A DNA stretch of 64,000 nt from Ectothiorhodospira lacustris (GTDB taxonomy: Bacteria > Pseudomonadota > Gammaproteobacteria > Ectothiorhodospirales > Ectothiorhodospiraceae): assembly GCF_022227845.1 (NCBI RefSeq), contig NZ_JAJNQN010000014.1, positions 1 through 64,000 on the forward strand, given 5' to 3'. The translations under genes were made by a program, and so were the position numbers. Position 1 is the stretch's first letter. Every line of letters starts with the position of its first letter. Shown one piece after another: positions 17,199-28,494 of the stretch. Below the pieces are notes generated by a model. It made no database searches. It worked only from the letters and a program-made list of their open reading frames with translations, and was not told the DNA's origin.

Positions 17199-18818
17199 GT
17201 GTCGATACGCTCAGGTCTTCTCATTCTTTCGCTGGTGCTGTTGCCGGCTCCCTTGCCGGCCCTGGCCGGCGAGACCATCCCCCAGCCGGCGGAGACGCGC
17301 CTGTCCTCCACGGCGGATCATCGCAAGTTCGAGCAGCTGGCGGGACCGTTCCACAGCGGTCCCGAAGTCACCCGTGCCTGTCTGGAATGCCATACGGAAG
17401 CCGCGCCGCAGGTCCATCGCAGCATCCACTGGACCTGGCGCTTCGAGCAACCGGAAACCGGTCAGGTCCTGGGCAAGCGATTTGCCCTGAACAATTTGTG
17501 CCAGGGCATTGCCGGCAGTTATGAGCGCTGCAGCAGTTGCCATGTGGGTTACGGCTGGGAAGACGAACACTTCGACTTCACCGCCCAGGACCGGGTGGAC
17601 TGCCTGGTCTGTCACGACACCACCGGCACCTACGTGAAGTTCCCCACCGGCGCCGGCCACCCCCCCTACGAGGACACCCCGTTCCGGGGCAAGCTGTTCA
17701 AGGCGCCGGATCTGGCTCATGTGGCCCGCCATGTGGGCAAGTCCAGCCGGGAGACCTGTGGCACCTGTCACTTTGAAGGCGGCGGGGGCGACGCGGTCAA
17801 GCATGGGGATCTGGACAGCTCACTGCTGGGGCCGCCCCGCACCGTTGATGTGCACATGGCGCCCGACGGACTGAATTTTTCCTGTGCCACTTGCCATGAA
17901 TTCACCGGTCACATCCAGCAGGGCAGTCGTTATCAGCTCAAGGCGGCCCCGCAGGCGGGTGTCGCAGTGCCGGGGCGGGAGAGTGACCGGCCTGCCTGCG
18001 AGTCCTGCCACGGCTCGACGCCCCATGACACCGGCATCCACAACAAGCTCAATCAGCATGCTGAATTCATTGCCTGCCAGACCTGCCATGTACCGGCCAT
18101 CGCCCGGGGCGGATTGCCCACCAAGACGCTCTGGGATTGGTCCGTGGCCGGTCGGCGGGACGCACAGGGGCGCCCCGTGGTGGAAATGGAGGACGGTCTG
18201 GTGGTCTATGACGGCATGAAGGGTGCCTTCCAGTGGCGGGAAAACTATGCACCGGAGTACCGCTGGTTTGACGGCAACATGCGCTACACCCTGCTGGGTG
18301 ATCCCATCGATCCATCCGGACCGGTGGACGTGAACGTGCCGGAGGGCGGGCCGGGGCAGCCCGGGGCCCGGATCTGGCCCTTCAAGGTCATGGCCGGGCG
18401 TCAGCCCTACGATACCCGGCACAACGCCCTGCTGGTGGCCCATCTGTTCGGGCGTGACGAAAACGCCTTCTGGCGGGGCTATGACTGGGATGCCGCCCTG
18501 GCATCGGGCATGGCCACCGCCCTCCGGGTGGGTCAGACCGAGGTCGGGTTCAGTGGCGAATACGGGTTTGTCGACACCCGCATGTACTGGCCGGTCAATC
18601 ACATGGTGGCGCCCGGAGAAGACGCCCTGAGCTGTGAATCCTGCCACAGCGTGGACGGTCGGCTGGCGGAGTTGCCGGGGGTCTACATCCCCGGGCGTGA
18701 CCGTCACCCCTGGGAACCCATCGGCTGGCTGGCGGTATGGCTGACCCTGCTGTCGGTGGTGGTTCACGGCCTGGGGCGCTATCTGATCCACCGTCGCCGA
18801 ATGAGGGGGTCTGCATGA
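17199..18818 (+). CDS. Octahaem cytochrome c, tetrathionate reductase (OTR) family
   Basis: A 539-residue secreted protein with a signal peptide (cleavage near ALA-GE at 23/24) and eight CxxCH haem sites at about residues 61, 111, 135, 187, 229, 267, 293 and 479. The count and the long gap before the last haem fit the octahaem tetrathionate reductase family, whose members reduce tetrathionate, nitrite or hydroxylamine in vitro. A hydrophobic helix at about 508-530 with a positively charged tail anchors the C-terminus in the inner membrane. The last four bases overlap the next gene (ATGA), a b-type cytochrome likely to pass quinol electrons to it. The start follows a full signal sequence; physiological substrate is unknown. 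Confidence 0.9.
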   Translation: MSIRSGLLILSLVLLPAPLPALAGETIPQPAETRLSSTADHRKFEQLAGPFHSGPEVTRACLECHTEAAPQVHRSIHWTWRFEQPETGQVLGKRFALNNLCQGIAGSYERCSSCHVGYGWEDEHFDFTAQDRVDCLVCHDTTGTYVKFPTGAGHPPYEDTPFRGKLFKAPDLAHVARHVGKSSRETCGTCHFEGGGGDAVKHGDLDSSLLGPPRTVDVHMAPDGLNFSCATCHEFTGHIQQGSRYQLKAAPQAGVAVPGRESDRPACESCHGSTPHDTGIHNKLNQHAEFIACQTCHVPAIARGGLPTKTLWDWSVAGRRDAQGRPVVEMEDGLVVYDGMKGAFQWRENYAPEYRWFDGNMRYTLLGDPIDPSGPVDVNVPEGGPGQPGARIWPFKVMAGRQPYDTRHNALLVAHLFGRDENAFWRGYDWDAALASGMATALRVGQTEVGFSGEYGFVDTRMYWPVNHMVAPGEDALSCESCHSVDGRLAELPGVYIPGRDRHPWEPIGWLAVWLTLLSVVVHGLGRYLIHRRRMRGSA

Positions 18819-19417
18819 GCAAGTTACGCATCTTCACACTGTTCGAGCGTGTCTGGCACTGGGCGCAGACGGTCCTGATCTTCGGCCTGCTGTTCACCGG
18901 GCTGGCGCTGCACGGCAGTCATGGTCTGATCGCCTATGACACGGCCCTCAAGGCCCATATCGTCATGGCCCTGAGCCTGATCGGTCTGTGGGCCTTTGCC
19001 ATCTTCTGGCATGTGGTGACGGGGGAGTGGCGCCAGTACGTGCCCACCCACCGGGGATTGCCGGCGGTGATGCTGTACTACGTCTACGGGATCTTCTCCG
19101 GCGAAGCCAAGCCCTTCGTGACATCACCGTCCAGCAAGCATAATCCGCTGCAGCGACTGGCCTATTTCGGTTTCAAGGCGGCGATTGCACCGGCGTTGTG
19201 GGTATCCGGTCTGCTGCTGCTGACCTACGCCGCCTGGAAGGGGACGTTCATGGGCGACCTGTTGCCCCTGGCCTGGGTAGCCTACGCCCACGTGGCGGCC
19301 ACCTTTGCCCTGATGCTGTTCCTGATCGGCCACATCTACATGGCCTCCACCACCGGTCATCCCTGGTATGCCTATCTCAAGTCCATGGTGACGGGGTATC
19401 AGGAGGGCCACAAATGA
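18815..19417 (+). CDS. Cytochrome b561-type membrane subunit
   Basis: A 200-residue protein with four membrane helices and the HW(A)-type N-terminal motif FERVWHWAQTVLIFGLLFTG seen in Ni/Fe-hydrogenase and thiosulfate reductase b subunits. Paired histidines in helices 1, 2 and 4 (W-H, KAHI, IGHIYMASTTGHPW) are probable haem b ligands. It overlaps the octahaem cytochrome by four bases, so the two probably form a quinol-linked redox complex. The ATG at 18815 is fixed by that coupling. Confidence 0.88.
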   Translation: MSKLRIFTLFERVWHWAQTVLIFGLLFTGLALHGSHGLIAYDTALKAHIVMALSLIGLWAFAIFWHVVTGEWRQYVPTHRGLPAVMLYYVYGIFSGEAKPFVTSPSSKHNPLQRLAYFGFKAAIAPALWVSGLLLLTYAAWKGTFMGDLLPLAWVAYAHVAATFALMLFLIGHIYMASTTGHPWYAYLKSMVTGYQEGHK

Positions 19418-19441
19418 GTTGCGGGTTTCCCTCATCCCCGG

Positions 19442-19514
19442 CCCTTCTCCCCATAGGGGGGAAGGGAGGCAGTAAGCCCCTCTCCCCTTGGGGGAGAGGG
19501 GTTGGGGTGAGGGG
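19442..19514. repeat. Dispersed hairpin repeat (CCCTCTCCCC family), two units
   Basis: Two GC-rich hairpins lie after the cytochrome b gene: 19442-19466 (CCCTTCTCCCC / GGGGGGAAGGG) and 19477-19514 (CCCCTCTCCCC TTG GGGGAGAGGGG followed by TTGGGGTGAGGGG). The second unit recurs at 24589-24627. They may double as the transcript end of the cytochrome operon. Confidence 0.7.
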
Positions 19515-19526
19515 AAAACGACGCTG

Positions 19527-19811
19527 CTACACCTCGCCCAGGTTGTCGTCCCCCCGGGTGCGGGGGACCAGGAATTCCTTCTCCAGGGCCTTGACTCTGG
19601 CCTCCATGGCGGAGAGGCGCTCGCGGGTGCGCTCCAGCAGGGCGGCCTGAACCTCGAATTCTTCCCGGGTCACCAGATCCATGCGCTGGAGGGCGCCGGA
19701 CAGACCGGCCTTCAGGTTCTTCTCGATATCCGACTGAACGTGCTGCACCGACTCGGGCATCATGCCGCTCAGCTTGCGTGCCATCTCATCCAGGGTCTTG
19801 CTGTCGATCAT
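19527..19811 (-). CDS. ubiK: Ubiquinone biosynthesis accessory factor UbiK
   Basis: A 94-residue BMFP/YqiC-type protein: MIDSKTLDEMARKLSGMMP at the N-terminus, a central amphipathic helix and a C-terminal coiled coil (residues ~45-80) that trimerises. UbiK binds UbiJ and supports aerobic ubiquinone synthesis. The ATG at 19811 follows GGAGGTAACCGCC. It diverges from the porin-glnK-amtB operon. Confidence 0.9.
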   Translation of the reverse strand: MIDSKTLDEMARKLSGMMPESVQHVQSDIEKNLKAGLSGALQRMDLVTREEFEVQAALLERTRERLSAMEARVKALEKEFLVPRTRGDDNLGEV

Positions 19812-19998
19812 GGCGGTTACCTCCGTGGTCTTGCGTGTGTTGATCCCCATTCTAGTCGTCTCGGCAGGGATGGGGGAGTGGCGGGGGTTCGCCCCATTTT
19901 GGTGCGTCCATGGGGTGCATTTGCCCAAAACGGCGCGTCTGCCTGGGGCGATTATTTTCGTGTGTTTCCAATCTCTTGAAATAAAGGATAAAAAAAAC

Positions 19999-20014
19999 TG
20001 GCACGCTCCCTGCT
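19999..20014 (+). promoter_or_regulatory. Sigma-54 promoter of the porin-glnK-amtB operon
   Basis: TGGCACG-CTCC-CTGCT fits the -24/-12 consensus TGGCACG-N4-TTGCW with one mismatch and exact GG-to-GC spacing. The predicted start of transcription is near 20025, 50 bases before the porin ATG. Nitrogen-controlled glnK-amtB operons are classic sigma-54/NtrC targets. An NtrC site further upstream was not identified by eye. Confidence 0.75.
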
Positions 20015-20075
20015 ATTGCTCCGTTGAAGCACTTTTTCAACCACAGCAAAAACCATTAGCTCAGGAGATCGACAC

Positions 20076-21196
<1,121 letters not shown>

Positions 21197-21232
21197 AACC
21201 ATAAGCCGACCACTGTCGGCGGGGGACATACC

Positions 21233-22486
21233 GTGGAAAGCCAAGTCATAGAAATTGCATACGCCCTGGATACGTTCTATTTCCTCGTATCCGGCGCGCT
21301 GGTCATGTGGATGGCCGCAGGGTTCACGATGCTGGAGGCCGGCCTGGTCCGCTCCAAGAGCACCGTGGAGATTCTTACCAAGAACATCGCGCTGTATTCC
21401 ATCGCCTGCATCATGTACATGCTGATCGGCTACAACATCATGTACGGGGACGGCTTCAACTCCCTCATCCCGAGCTTCATGCCGCTGCTGAGCAGTGTGG
21501 ATAACTCCGTTGAGGAAGTGTTGCTGAGCGACGGCGAGATCTACTACTCCAACCTGTCGGACTTCTTCTTCCAGGTGGTCTTCGTCGCTACCGCCATGTC
21601 CATCGTCTCCGGTGCCGTGGCCGAGCGCATGAAGCTTTGGGCATTCCTCATCTTCGCCGTGGTCCTCACTGGTTTCATCTACCCCTTCCAGGGTTTCTGG
21701 AGCTGGGGCGGCGGCTTCCTGAGTGAGCTGGGTTACCTGGACTATGCCGGTTCCGGCATCGTGCACATGACCGGTGCGGTGGCGGCCTTGGCCGGTGTCC
21801 TGCTGCTTGGCGCACGTAAGGGCAAGTACGGTCCCAAGGGGCAGATCAACGCCCTGCCGGGTGCCAACATGCCCCTGGCCACCCTGGGTATCTTCATCCT
21901 CTGGCTGGGTTGGTTCGGCTTCAACGGCGGCTCCGAGCTGAAGATATCCGATGTAGAATCCGCCAATGCCGTGGCCCGCGTCTTCACCAACACCAACCTC
22001 TCCGCCGCCGGCGGTGTGGTAGCGGCCCTGATCACCTCCCGCCTGCTGTTCGGCAAGACCGACCTCACCATGGGGCTGAACGGCGCCCTGGCCGGCCTGG
22101 TGGCCATCACGGCGGAACCGCTGATGCCCCATCCGTTGCTGGCCACCACCATCGGCTTCATCGGTGGCGTGCTGGTGGTGTTCTCCATCGTGCTGCTGGA
22201 CAAGATCCGGATCGACGATCCGGCCGGCGCCATCTCCGCTCACGGTACGGCGGGTATCTGGGGTGTGTTCGCGGTGCTGCTGTCCAACCCGGACGCCAGC
22301 TTCGTGGCTCAGCTGGTGGGTATCCTGTCCATCTTCACCTTCGTCTTCATCATGAGCATTATCTTCTGGCTGATCCTCAAGTACACCATGGGTATCCGTG
22401 TCAGCGAAGAGGATGAACTGAAGGGCGTGGACATCGCCGAATGCGGCCTGGAGGCCTATCCGGAGTTCACCGCAGGACGCAAGTAA
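21233..22486 (+). CDS. amtB: Ammonium transporter AmtB
   Basis: A 417-residue Amt/Rh channel with about 11 membrane helices. Twin-histidine pore residues fit GIVHMTGAVAAL and HGTAGIWGV; the phenylalanine gate lies in the FQVVFVATAMSIVSGAVAER region. A GTG at 21233 is the start, with GGGGGA seven bases before; no in-frame ATG occurs before the first helix. There is no obvious cleavable signal peptide. Uptake is blocked by GlnK when nitrogen is plentiful. A strong terminator follows. Confidence 0.96.
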   Translation: MESQVIEIAYALDTFYFLVSGALVMWMAAGFTMLEAGLVRSKSTVEILTKNIALYSIACIMYMLIGYNIMYGDGFNSLIPSFMPLLSSVDNSVEEVLLSDGEIYYSNLSDFFFQVVFVATAMSIVSGAVAERMKLWAFLIFAVVLTGFIYPFQGFWSWGGGFLSELGYLDYAGSGIVHMTGAVAALAGVLLLGARKGKYGPKGQINALPGANMPLATLGIFILWLGWFGFNGGSELKISDVESANAVARVFTNTNLSAAGGVVAALITSRLLFGKTDLTMGLNGALAGLVAITAEPLMPHPLLATTIGFIGGVLVVFSIVLLDKIRIDDPAGAISAHGTAGIWGVFAVLLSNPDASFVAQLVGILSIFTFVFIMSIIFWLILKYTMGIRVSEEDELKGVDIAECGLEAYPEFTAGRK

Positions 22487-22517
22487 ACGCCTCTTTTGAA
22501 GTGTGAGTGAGATGACT

Positions 22518-22546
22518 GCGGGCGCCATCGGCGCCCGCTTTTTTTT
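22518..22546 (+). terminator. Rho-independent terminator after amtB
   Basis: GCGGGCGCC/GGCGCCCGC with a three-base loop is followed by eight T residues. Confidence 0.95.
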
Positions 22547-22618
22547 AACCGCAGAGATTTCTTCAAGGGTGTGGCAAAGCAGCCGTACAGACCGGGCCGG
22601 ATCAGGACGTGAAGGGGG

Positions 22619-23563
22619 TCAGCCTGCCTGGGTCCGCAGTTCCTTGGGCAGGGAGAAGGTCACCTTTTCCGGGCGTCCCTGGTGTTCCACGATGGTGTCC
22701 ACGCCCAGGGGCCGCAGGTGGTCCAGCACCTGTTGCACCAGCAGTTCCGGCGCTGAAGCGCCGGCGCTGACGCCGACCCGCCGGCGACCTTCCAGCCATT
22801 GGGGCCGGATGTCTTCGGCACCGTCGATCAGGTAGGCCTCCACCCCCAGCTTTTCGGCGATCTCCCGCAGCCGGTTGGAGTTGGAACTGTTGGGAGAACC
22901 CACCACCAGGATCAGGTCGCATTCGGCGGCCAGGACCTTGATGGCGTCCTGCCGGTTCTGGGTGGCGTAGCAGATGTCGTCCCGGCGCTGGCCCTGGATG
23001 TGGGGAAAGCGCGCCCGCAGGGCGTCCACGATGCCCTGGGTGTCGTCCATGGACAGGGTGGTCTGGGTCACGTAGGCCAGGGTTTCGGGGTGTTTCACGT
23101 CCAGCCGGGAGGCGGCCTCGACGTTTTCCACCAGATAGATCTCGCCGCCCTGGCTGCGGTCATACTGGCCCAGGGTGCCGTCCACCTCGGGATGACCGGC
23201 ATGGCCGATGAGTACCACTTCTTCGCCTCGGGCGGCGTGGCGGGCCACCTGCATGTGGACCTTGGTCACCAGCGGGCAGGTGGCGTCGAAGACCCGCAGG
23301 CCCCGGCGACGGGCCTCGTCGCGGACGGTGCGCGGCACGCCATGGGCGCTGAAGATGACGGTGGCCCCATCCGGGACCTGGTCCAGCTCTTCGACGAAGA
23401 TGGCACCCTTTTCCCGCAGCTCGTTGACCACGTAGCGGTTATGGACCACTTCGTGACGGACGTAGATAGGGGTGCCGAACAGATCCAGTGCCCGTTCGAC
23501 GATCTCGATGGCCCGGTCGACGCCGGCGCAGAATCCGCGAGGATTGGCGAGGAGGATGTGCAT
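22619..23563 (-). CDS. ispH: 4-hydroxy-3-methylbut-2-enyl diphosphate reductase
   Basis: A 314-residue iron-sulfur enzyme that performs the last step of the MEP pathway, giving IPP and DMAPP. Three cluster cysteines are visible: in [10 protein letters not shown] (C12), [11 protein letters not shown] (~C96) and [11 protein letters not shown] (~C197). Catalytic glutamate and histidines lie in the [11 protein letters not shown] and GHAGHPEV regions. It follows slpA and lspA on the same strand, a conserved gammaproteobacterial order. Confidence 0.97.
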   Translation of the reverse strand: MHILLANPRGFCAGVDRAIEIVERALDLFGTPIYVRHEVVHNRYVVNELREKGAIFVEELDQVPDGATVIFSAHGVPRTVRDEARRRGLRVFDATCPLVTKVHMQVARHAARGEEVVLIGHAGHPEVDGTLGQYDRSQGGEIYLVENVEAASRLDVKHPETLAYVTQTTLSMDDTQGIVDALRARFPHIQGQRRDDICYATQNRQDAIKVLAAECDLILVVGSPNSSNSNRLREIAEKLGVEAYLIDGAEDIRPQWLEGRRRVGVSAGASAPELLVQQVLDHLRPLGVDTIVEHQGRPEKVTFSLPKELRTQAG

Positions 23564-23654
23564 GGTCAGGCCCGATGGCTGTGTGTTGGCGGGGGTCGAG
23601 TGTACAACAGTTGCCCATCGGCTTCGAATGACCCCATTTCCTCTGTGGGCGGGG

Positions 23655-24089
23655 CTATTTTGTGTCCACGGCCAGGATCTCCACCGTCACTGTCACGGTT
23701 TGTCCCGCCAGGGGGTGATTGAAGTCCACCGTCACGCCGTCTTCCCGCAGCTCGCGGATCAGCCCCGGGATCTGCTCCCCGGTGGGGGTATCGAAACCCA
23801 GCACCAAGCCTTCTTTGAGGGGCAGGTCCGGGGGGAAATCGTCACGGTCCAAGGTCTGCACTGCCCGAGGCGAGGCAAAGCCGTAGGCTTGTTCCGGGGG
23901 CAGGGTGACCGTGCGATGGTCACCGGCGGCAAGGCCCATGACCACGGCCTCCAGGCCCGGCAGGAGTTCACCCGTGCCCACGGTGAAGGTGACCGGCTCG
24001 CCCCCGTCCGTGCGGGTATCGTCCGCCACCGCGCCGTCTTCCAGGCACAGGCGGAAATGCATGCGGACCCGGCTGCCGGGGCGGATCAT
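23655..24089 (-). CDS. fkpB: FKBP-type peptidyl-prolyl isomerase SlpA
   Basis: A 144-residue SlpA/FkpB. It has an FKBP fold with [20 protein letters not shown] at the active site and an inserted IF domain ([21 protein letters not shown]). It catalyses proline isomerisation and chaperones folding in the cytoplasm. The ATG at 24089 shares bases with the lspA stop (TAATG), so translation is coupled. Confidence 0.93.
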   Translation of the reverse strand: MIRPGSRVRMHFRLCLEDGAVADDTRTDGGEPVTFTVGTGELLPGLEAVVMGLAAGDHRTVTLPPEQAYGFASPRAVQTLDRDDFPPDLPLKEGLVLGFDTPTGEQIPGLIRELREDGVTVDFNHPLAGQTVTVTVEILAVDTK

Positions 24090-24565
24090 TAGGCCTTGGG
24101 CGGGGGTTTGGCCCCCTGCAGCAGGTTGGCGGCAATCAGCCAGACGGCGCCCACGGTGATGGCGCTGTCGGCGATGTTGAACACGGGCCAGTGGTAGCCG
24201 GCATAGTGCATGTCGATGAAGTCGATCACGTGGCCATGCCAGATCCGGTCGATGACATTGCCGATGGCGCCGCCGACGATCAGCGCCAGACCCGCCGCGG
24301 TGCCGGCCTCTTCCCGTTGGAGCTTGGCCATCCACCACACCAGAATGATGCTCACGCCGATGGCGAGGAGGGTGAAGAACCAGCGCTGCCAGCCGCCGGC
24401 GTCACTGAGGAAGCTGAAGGCCGCCCCCTGATTGTAGACCAGGGTGAAGTTCAAAAACGGCAGAATCTCCATGGGGGCGAACTGCACCAGCTGGTATTCC
24501 GCGATCCGCTTGGTGATCTGGTCCAGGACGATCACGGCGAAGGAGAGCCATAGCCATTTGATCAT
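24089..24565 (-). CDS. lspA: Lipoprotein signal peptidase
   Basis: A protein of 158 residues with four membrane helices. The aspartyl protease pair lies in the GGAIGNVIDRIWHG and FNIADSAI blocks. It cleaves diacylated prolipoproteins such as those encoded at 35587-40157. The ATG giving MIKWLWLSF is used; a TTG 13 codons upstream falls inside a repeat element. Its gene lies between ileS and slpA, as in E. coli. Confidence 0.96.
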   Translation of the reverse strand: MIKWLWLSFAVIVLDQITKRIAEYQLVQFAPMEILPFLNFTLVYNQGAAFSFLSDAGGWQRWFFTLLAIGVSIILVWWMAKLQREEAGTAAGLALIVGGAIGNVIDRIWHGHVIDFIDMHYAGYHWPVFNIADSAITVGAVWLIAANLLQGAKPPPKA

Positions 24566-24588
24566 GTTTTTTTCCGTTTTCTGTTGGC

Positions 24589-24627
24589 GCCCCTCTCCCG
24601 CCAAGGGAGAGGGGATGGGGTGAGGGC
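24589..24627. repeat. Dispersed hairpin repeat, second locus
   Basis: CCCCTCTCCCGCCAAGGGAGAGGGG followed by ATGGGGTGAGGG repeats the unit at 19477-19514. It sits in the gap between ileS and lspA, within the transcription unit, and could stabilise or partly end the ileS message. Confidence 0.75.
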
Positions 24628-24637
24628 GGTGTGTCGA

Positions 24638-27460
24638 TCAGGCAAAGGCCCGTTGCTCCCCCGTGCCCGCGACATTCTCCACGCAGCGTCCGCACAGTTC
24701 GGGGTGCCCGGCATCGGCGCCCACATCCGCCCGGTGATGCCAGCAGCGGGGGCACTTGGGATGTTCGCATCGGGATACCCGGATGGCCAGGACATCGCCC
24801 TCCGGGAGGGTGGTCGTTACGGCGTCCGTCGAGGCCTGGCTGCGGCCCTGCACCCGGGCATAGGAGGTGATCAGCACGAACCGAAGTTCATCACCCAGGC
24901 GGGACAGGATCTCCCCCAGGGGACCGTCACAGTACAGGTCCACCTCGGCGTCCAGGGAGGCACCGATGCTGCCGTCGGCCCGCAGCTTTTCCAGTTCCCG
25001 GCTGACGAGCTGACGCACTTCCAGTACCCGGTGCCAGTCGGCGGCGCTCAAGGGGCCGTCCTCCGGCAGCGGGGAGAGATGTTCATACCAGGTGGTGAGC
25101 AGCACCGAGGCCGGACGCTCCCCGGGGATGTGGTGCCAGATCTCCTCGGCGGTGAAGCTCAGGATGGGTGCCAGCCAGCGGGTCATGGCTTCCACCACGT
25201 GGTACATGGCGGTCTGGGCCGAACGGCGGGCGCGACTGTCCGCCTGGGTGGTGTACTGGCGGTCCTTGATCACGTCCAGGTAGAAGCTGCCCATCTCCAC
25301 CGAGCAGAAATTGTGGACCCGCTGGTATATCTGGTGGAACTGGTAACGCTCGTAGGCCTGGGTCACATGCTGTTGCACCTTGAGGGCCTGATCCACCGCC
25401 CAACGATCCAGCGGCAGCATCTGTTCCGGGGGCAGCAGATCCTGGGCCGGATCAAAGCCGTTGAGGTTGGCCAGCAGGAAGCGGGCGGTGTTGCGCATGC
25501 GCCGGTAGGCGTCGGCGGTACGCTTGAGGATCTCGTCGGAAACCGCCATCTCGCCGCTGTAGTCGGTGGCCGCCACCCACAGGCGCAGGATGTCGGCCCC
25601 CAGGGTGTCCATCACCTTCTGCGGTGCCACCACGTTGCCCTTGGACTTGGACATCTTCTGCCCCTGGGCATCCACCGTGAAGCCATGGGTCAGCACCGCC
25701 TTGTAGGGGGCTTCGCCCCGCATGGCCACGGCGGTAAGCAGGGAGGACTGGAACCAGCCCCGGTGCTGGTCGGAGCCTTCCAGGTAGAGGTCCGCCGGCA
25801 GGCCCAGCCCGGTCCGGCGTTCGGTGACGGTGGCATGGGTGACGCCGGAGTCGAACCACACGTCCAGGGTGTCGCCCAGCTTGTCGAAGCGGTCCGCGTC
25901 ATCGCCCAGCAGTTCCTGCGGCTCCAGGCTGAACCAGGCCTCAATGCCTGCCTGTTCCACCCGTTGGGCGACGGCCTCAATGAGGGCGGGCGTATCCGGG
26001 TGCAGGGCGCCGGTTTCCTTGTTGACGAACAAGGGGATGGGCACGCCCCAGTTGCGCTGACGGGAGATGCACCAGTCGGGGCGGTTGGCCACCATGCCCT
26101 CGATGCGGGCGCGGCCCCAGTCGGGCACCCAGCGCACCTTGTCGATGGCGGTCAGTGCGGTTTCCCGCAGTTCCGCCTTGTCCATGCTGATGAACCACTG
26201 GGGGGTGGCACGGAAGATGATGGGGGTCTTGTGGCGCCAGCAATGGGGGTAGCTGTGGCGGATCTTCTCCATCTTCACCAGCATGCCCCTCTCCTCCAGT
26301 ACCTGGAGGATATGGCCGTTGGCCTCGTTCACGCTTTCCCCGGCGAACAGCTCGGTACCGGGCAGGAAACGGCCGTCACCACCCACCGGGTTGTCCACCG
26401 GCAGGTCGTAGCGGCTGCCCACCACGTAGTCGTCCTGGCCATGGCCGGGCGCGGTATGAACGGCGCCGGTCCCCGCTTCCAGAGTGACGTGTTCCCCCAG
26501 GATCACCGGTACCTGACGGTCATAGAAGGGGTGTTGCAGCAGCATGCCCTCAAACAGGGCGCCCCGGGCATGGCCCACGATGCGCCAGTCCTCGAAGCCG
26601 TAGCGCTGCATGGCCGCTTCCACCAGGTCCCGGGCCAGCAGCAGGCGTTCGCCGTCGACCGCCACCAAGGCGTATTCCAGTTCCGGGTGCAGGGCCACCG
26701 CCTGGTTGGCGGGTAAGGTCCAGGGGGTGGTGGTCCAGATCACCACCGAGACCGGGCCGGCCGCGGTGTCGTCCAGCACGTTGAGACGTCGCAGGACGTC
26801 CTCGTCGTCCAGGGTGCGGAAACGTACGTCGATGGCGGGAGAGGTCTTGTCCTCGTATTCCACTTCCGCCTCGGCCAGGGCAGAGCCGCAGTCCACACAC
26901 CAGTGCACCGGCTTGTCGCCCTTGAGCAGGTGACCGCGTTCGATGATCGTCCCCAGGGCGCGGATGATGTCCGCTTCCACCTGATAATCCATGGTCAGGT
27001 AGGGGTTGTCCCAGTCGCCCAGCACGCCCAGGCGTTTGAAGTCCTCCCGCTGGCGATCCACCTGCTCATGGGCATAGGTGCGGCAGGCCTGGCGGAAGCC
27101 GGCGGCATCGGCGCCGCGGGCGGCCTTGCCCAGCTTGCGTTCCACCTGCAGTTCGATGGGCAGGCCGTGGCAGTCCCAGCCGGGGACATAGGGGGCATCA
27201 AAGCCCGCCAGGGTGCGGCTCTTGACGATGATGTCCTTGAGGATCTTGTTGACCGCGTGGCCGATGTGGATGTCGCCGTTGGCATAGGGCGGGCCGTCTG
27301 CCAGGACAAAGCGGGGACGGCCCTCGCTGACCCGGCGGATCTGCCGGTACAGATCCTGCTGCTGCCAGTCGGCCAGCATCTTGGGTTCCCGCTGGGCCAG
27401 GTTGCCCCGCATGGGGAAGTCGGTCTGCGGCAGGTTCAGGGTATCTTTATAGTCAGCCAA
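24638..27460 (-). CDS. ileS: Isoleucyl-tRNA synthetase
   Basis: A 940-residue class I synthetase. The HIGH motif is [10 protein letters not shown], the KMSKS motif is KMSKSKGN, the CP1 editing domain lies between, and the C-terminal zinc site [13 protein letters not shown]...CGRC is present. Translation starts at a TTG at 27460, supported by GAGGTAA eight bases upstream and by homology from the second residue ([18 protein letters not shown]). It follows ribF with a 12-base gap and precedes lspA. Confidence 0.97.
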   Translation of the reverse strand: MADYKDTLNLPQTDFPMRGNLAQREPKMLADWQQQDLYRQIRRVSEGRPRFVLADGPPYANGDIHIGHAVNKILKDIIVKSRTLAGFDAPYVPGWDCHGLPIELQVERKLGKAARGADAAGFRQACRTYAHEQVDRQREDFKRLGVLGDWDNPYLTMDYQVEADIIRALGTIIERGHLLKGDKPVHWCVDCGSALAEAEVEYEDKTSPAIDVRFRTLDDEDVLRRLNVLDDTAAGPVSVVIWTTTPWTLPANQAVALHPELEYALVAVDGERLLLARDLVEAAMQRYGFEDWRIVGHARGALFEGMLLQHPFYDRQVPVILGEHVTLEAGTGAVHTAPGHGQDDYVVGSRYDLPVDNPVGGDGRFLPGTELFAGESVNEANGHILQVLEERGMLVKMEKIRHSYPHCWRHKTPIIFRATPQWFISMDKAELRETALTAIDKVRWVPDWGRARIEGMVANRPDWCISRQRNWGVPIPLFVNKETGALHPDTPALIEAVAQRVEQAGIEAWFSLEPQELLGDDADRFDKLGDTLDVWFDSGVTHATVTERRTGLGLPADLYLEGSDQHRGWFQSSLLTAVAMRGEAPYKAVLTHGFTVDAQGQKMSKSKGNVVAPQKVMDTLGADILRLWVAATDYSGEMAVSDEILKRTADAYRRMRNTARFLLANLNGFDPAQDLLPPEQMLPLDRWAVDQALKVQQHVTQAYERYQFHQIYQRVHNFCSVEMGSFYLDVIKDRQYTTQADSRARRSAQTAMYHVVEAMTRWLAPILSFTAEEIWHHIPGERPASVLLTTWYEHLSPLPEDGPLSAADWHRVLEVRQLVSRELEKLRADGSIGASLDAEVDLYCDGPLGEILSRLGDELRFVLITSYARVQGRSQASTDAVTTTLPEGDVLAIRVSRCEHPKCPRCWHHRADVGADAGHPELCGRCVENVAGTGEQRAFA

Positions 27461-27472
27461 TGTCGTATTACC

Positions 27473-28429
27473 TCAGTCGGTCCCGCGTGGCGCCGGTGGT
27501 GTGGGGGCCGCGAAGAATTGCCGGGCCTGTGTCGCGTCCAGTGTGATCTGTTCGCGCAGGGCCTCCAGTGAAGGAAAGCGTTGTTCGTCCCGCAGGCGGT
27601 GCAGCAGGTCCACGTGAAGGTGGCGGCCGTAGAGGTCCCCGTCGAAGTCGAACAGGTGGACCTCCAGTCGGTTCTGTATCCCGCCCAGGGTGGGGCGGGT
27701 GCCCGCATTGGCCACCCCCTGCAGGGGTTCCCCCGGCAGGCCGAAGACCTCGACCGCATAGACCCCGCGCACTGCCATGGGGCTTGGTCCCAGGCGCAGG
27801 TTGGCGGTGGGAAAGCCCAGGGGTCTGCCCCGCTTGTCGCCGTGGGCCACTCGGCCGTTGATGCGGTAGGGGCGCCCCAGGAGTTTTTCCGCCTCGGTCA
27901 TGTGACCCAGGCCCAGGGCGTGGCGGATGCGCGTGCTGCTGACCCGCTCGCCGTCGATGTGGAAGGTGTGCATGTGGGCCATCTCGAAGTCATGCTGCCT
28001 GCCGGCGGCCTTCAGGGTCTGGAAATCACCTCTGCGGTCTCTGCCGAAGCGGAAATCATCTCCCACCACCAGATAGCGCACCCCCAGTTTTTCCACCAGC
28101 AGGATGCGGATGAAATCCTCCGGGGACATCTGCGCCAGGGCGGCATTAAAGCGCAGGCACAACAGGCGGTCCACGGAGAAGCGGCGCATGGCCAGGAGCT
28201 TGTCCCGAAAACGCTGCAACCGGGGTGGGGCGTTGCCCCCCATGAAGTATTCCCGGGGCAGGGGTTCAAAGCTCACCACTGTGGTGGGTAGGCCCAGTTC
28301 CGCCCCCTTCTCGGCCAGCTGCCCGAGCACGGCCTGGTGCCCTAGGTGGACACCGTCGAAATTGCCGATGGTGACCACCGAGCCCCGGTGGCGGGACCTC
28401 AGGTTGTGGGCACCGCGAATCAGTTCCAT
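27473..28429 (-). CDS. ribF: Bifunctional riboflavin kinase/FAD synthetase
   Basis: A 318-residue protein. The N-terminal FAD synthetase domain has the nucleotidyltransferase motif TIGNFDGVHLGHQ and the ISSTRIR-type signature (VSSTRIRHAL); the C-terminal flavokinase domain carries GFPTANL. It converts riboflavin to FMN and FAD. The ATG at 28429 (MELIRGAHNL) is the family start; a longer in-frame extension is a shadow of murJ. Confidence 0.95.
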   Translation of the reverse strand: MELIRGAHNLRSRHRGSVVTIGNFDGVHLGHQAVLGQLAEKGAELGLPTTVVSFEPLPREYFMGGNAPPRLQRFRDKLLAMRRFSVDRLLCLRFNAALAQMSPEDFIRILLVEKLGVRYLVVGDDFRFGRDRRGDFQTLKAAGRQHDFEMAHMHTFHIDGERVSSTRIRHALGLGHMTEAEKLLGRPYRINGRVAHGDKRGRPLGFPTANLRLGPSPMAVRGVYAVEVFGLPGEPLQGVANAGTRPTLGGIQNRLEVHLFDFDGDLYGRHLHVDLLHRLRDEQRFPSLEALREQITLDATQARQFFAAPTPPAPRGTD

Positions 28430-28494
28430 GGGAGTTGGTCGCAAAAGGGCTGAGTATACTAAGGAGCGGCCGGGCTTTGACAGGCTTGCGGGGG

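Noticed and set aside
24584-26716. A 710-codon open frame antisense to ileS
   Set aside because: Shadow of a highly conserved synthetase; no family features.
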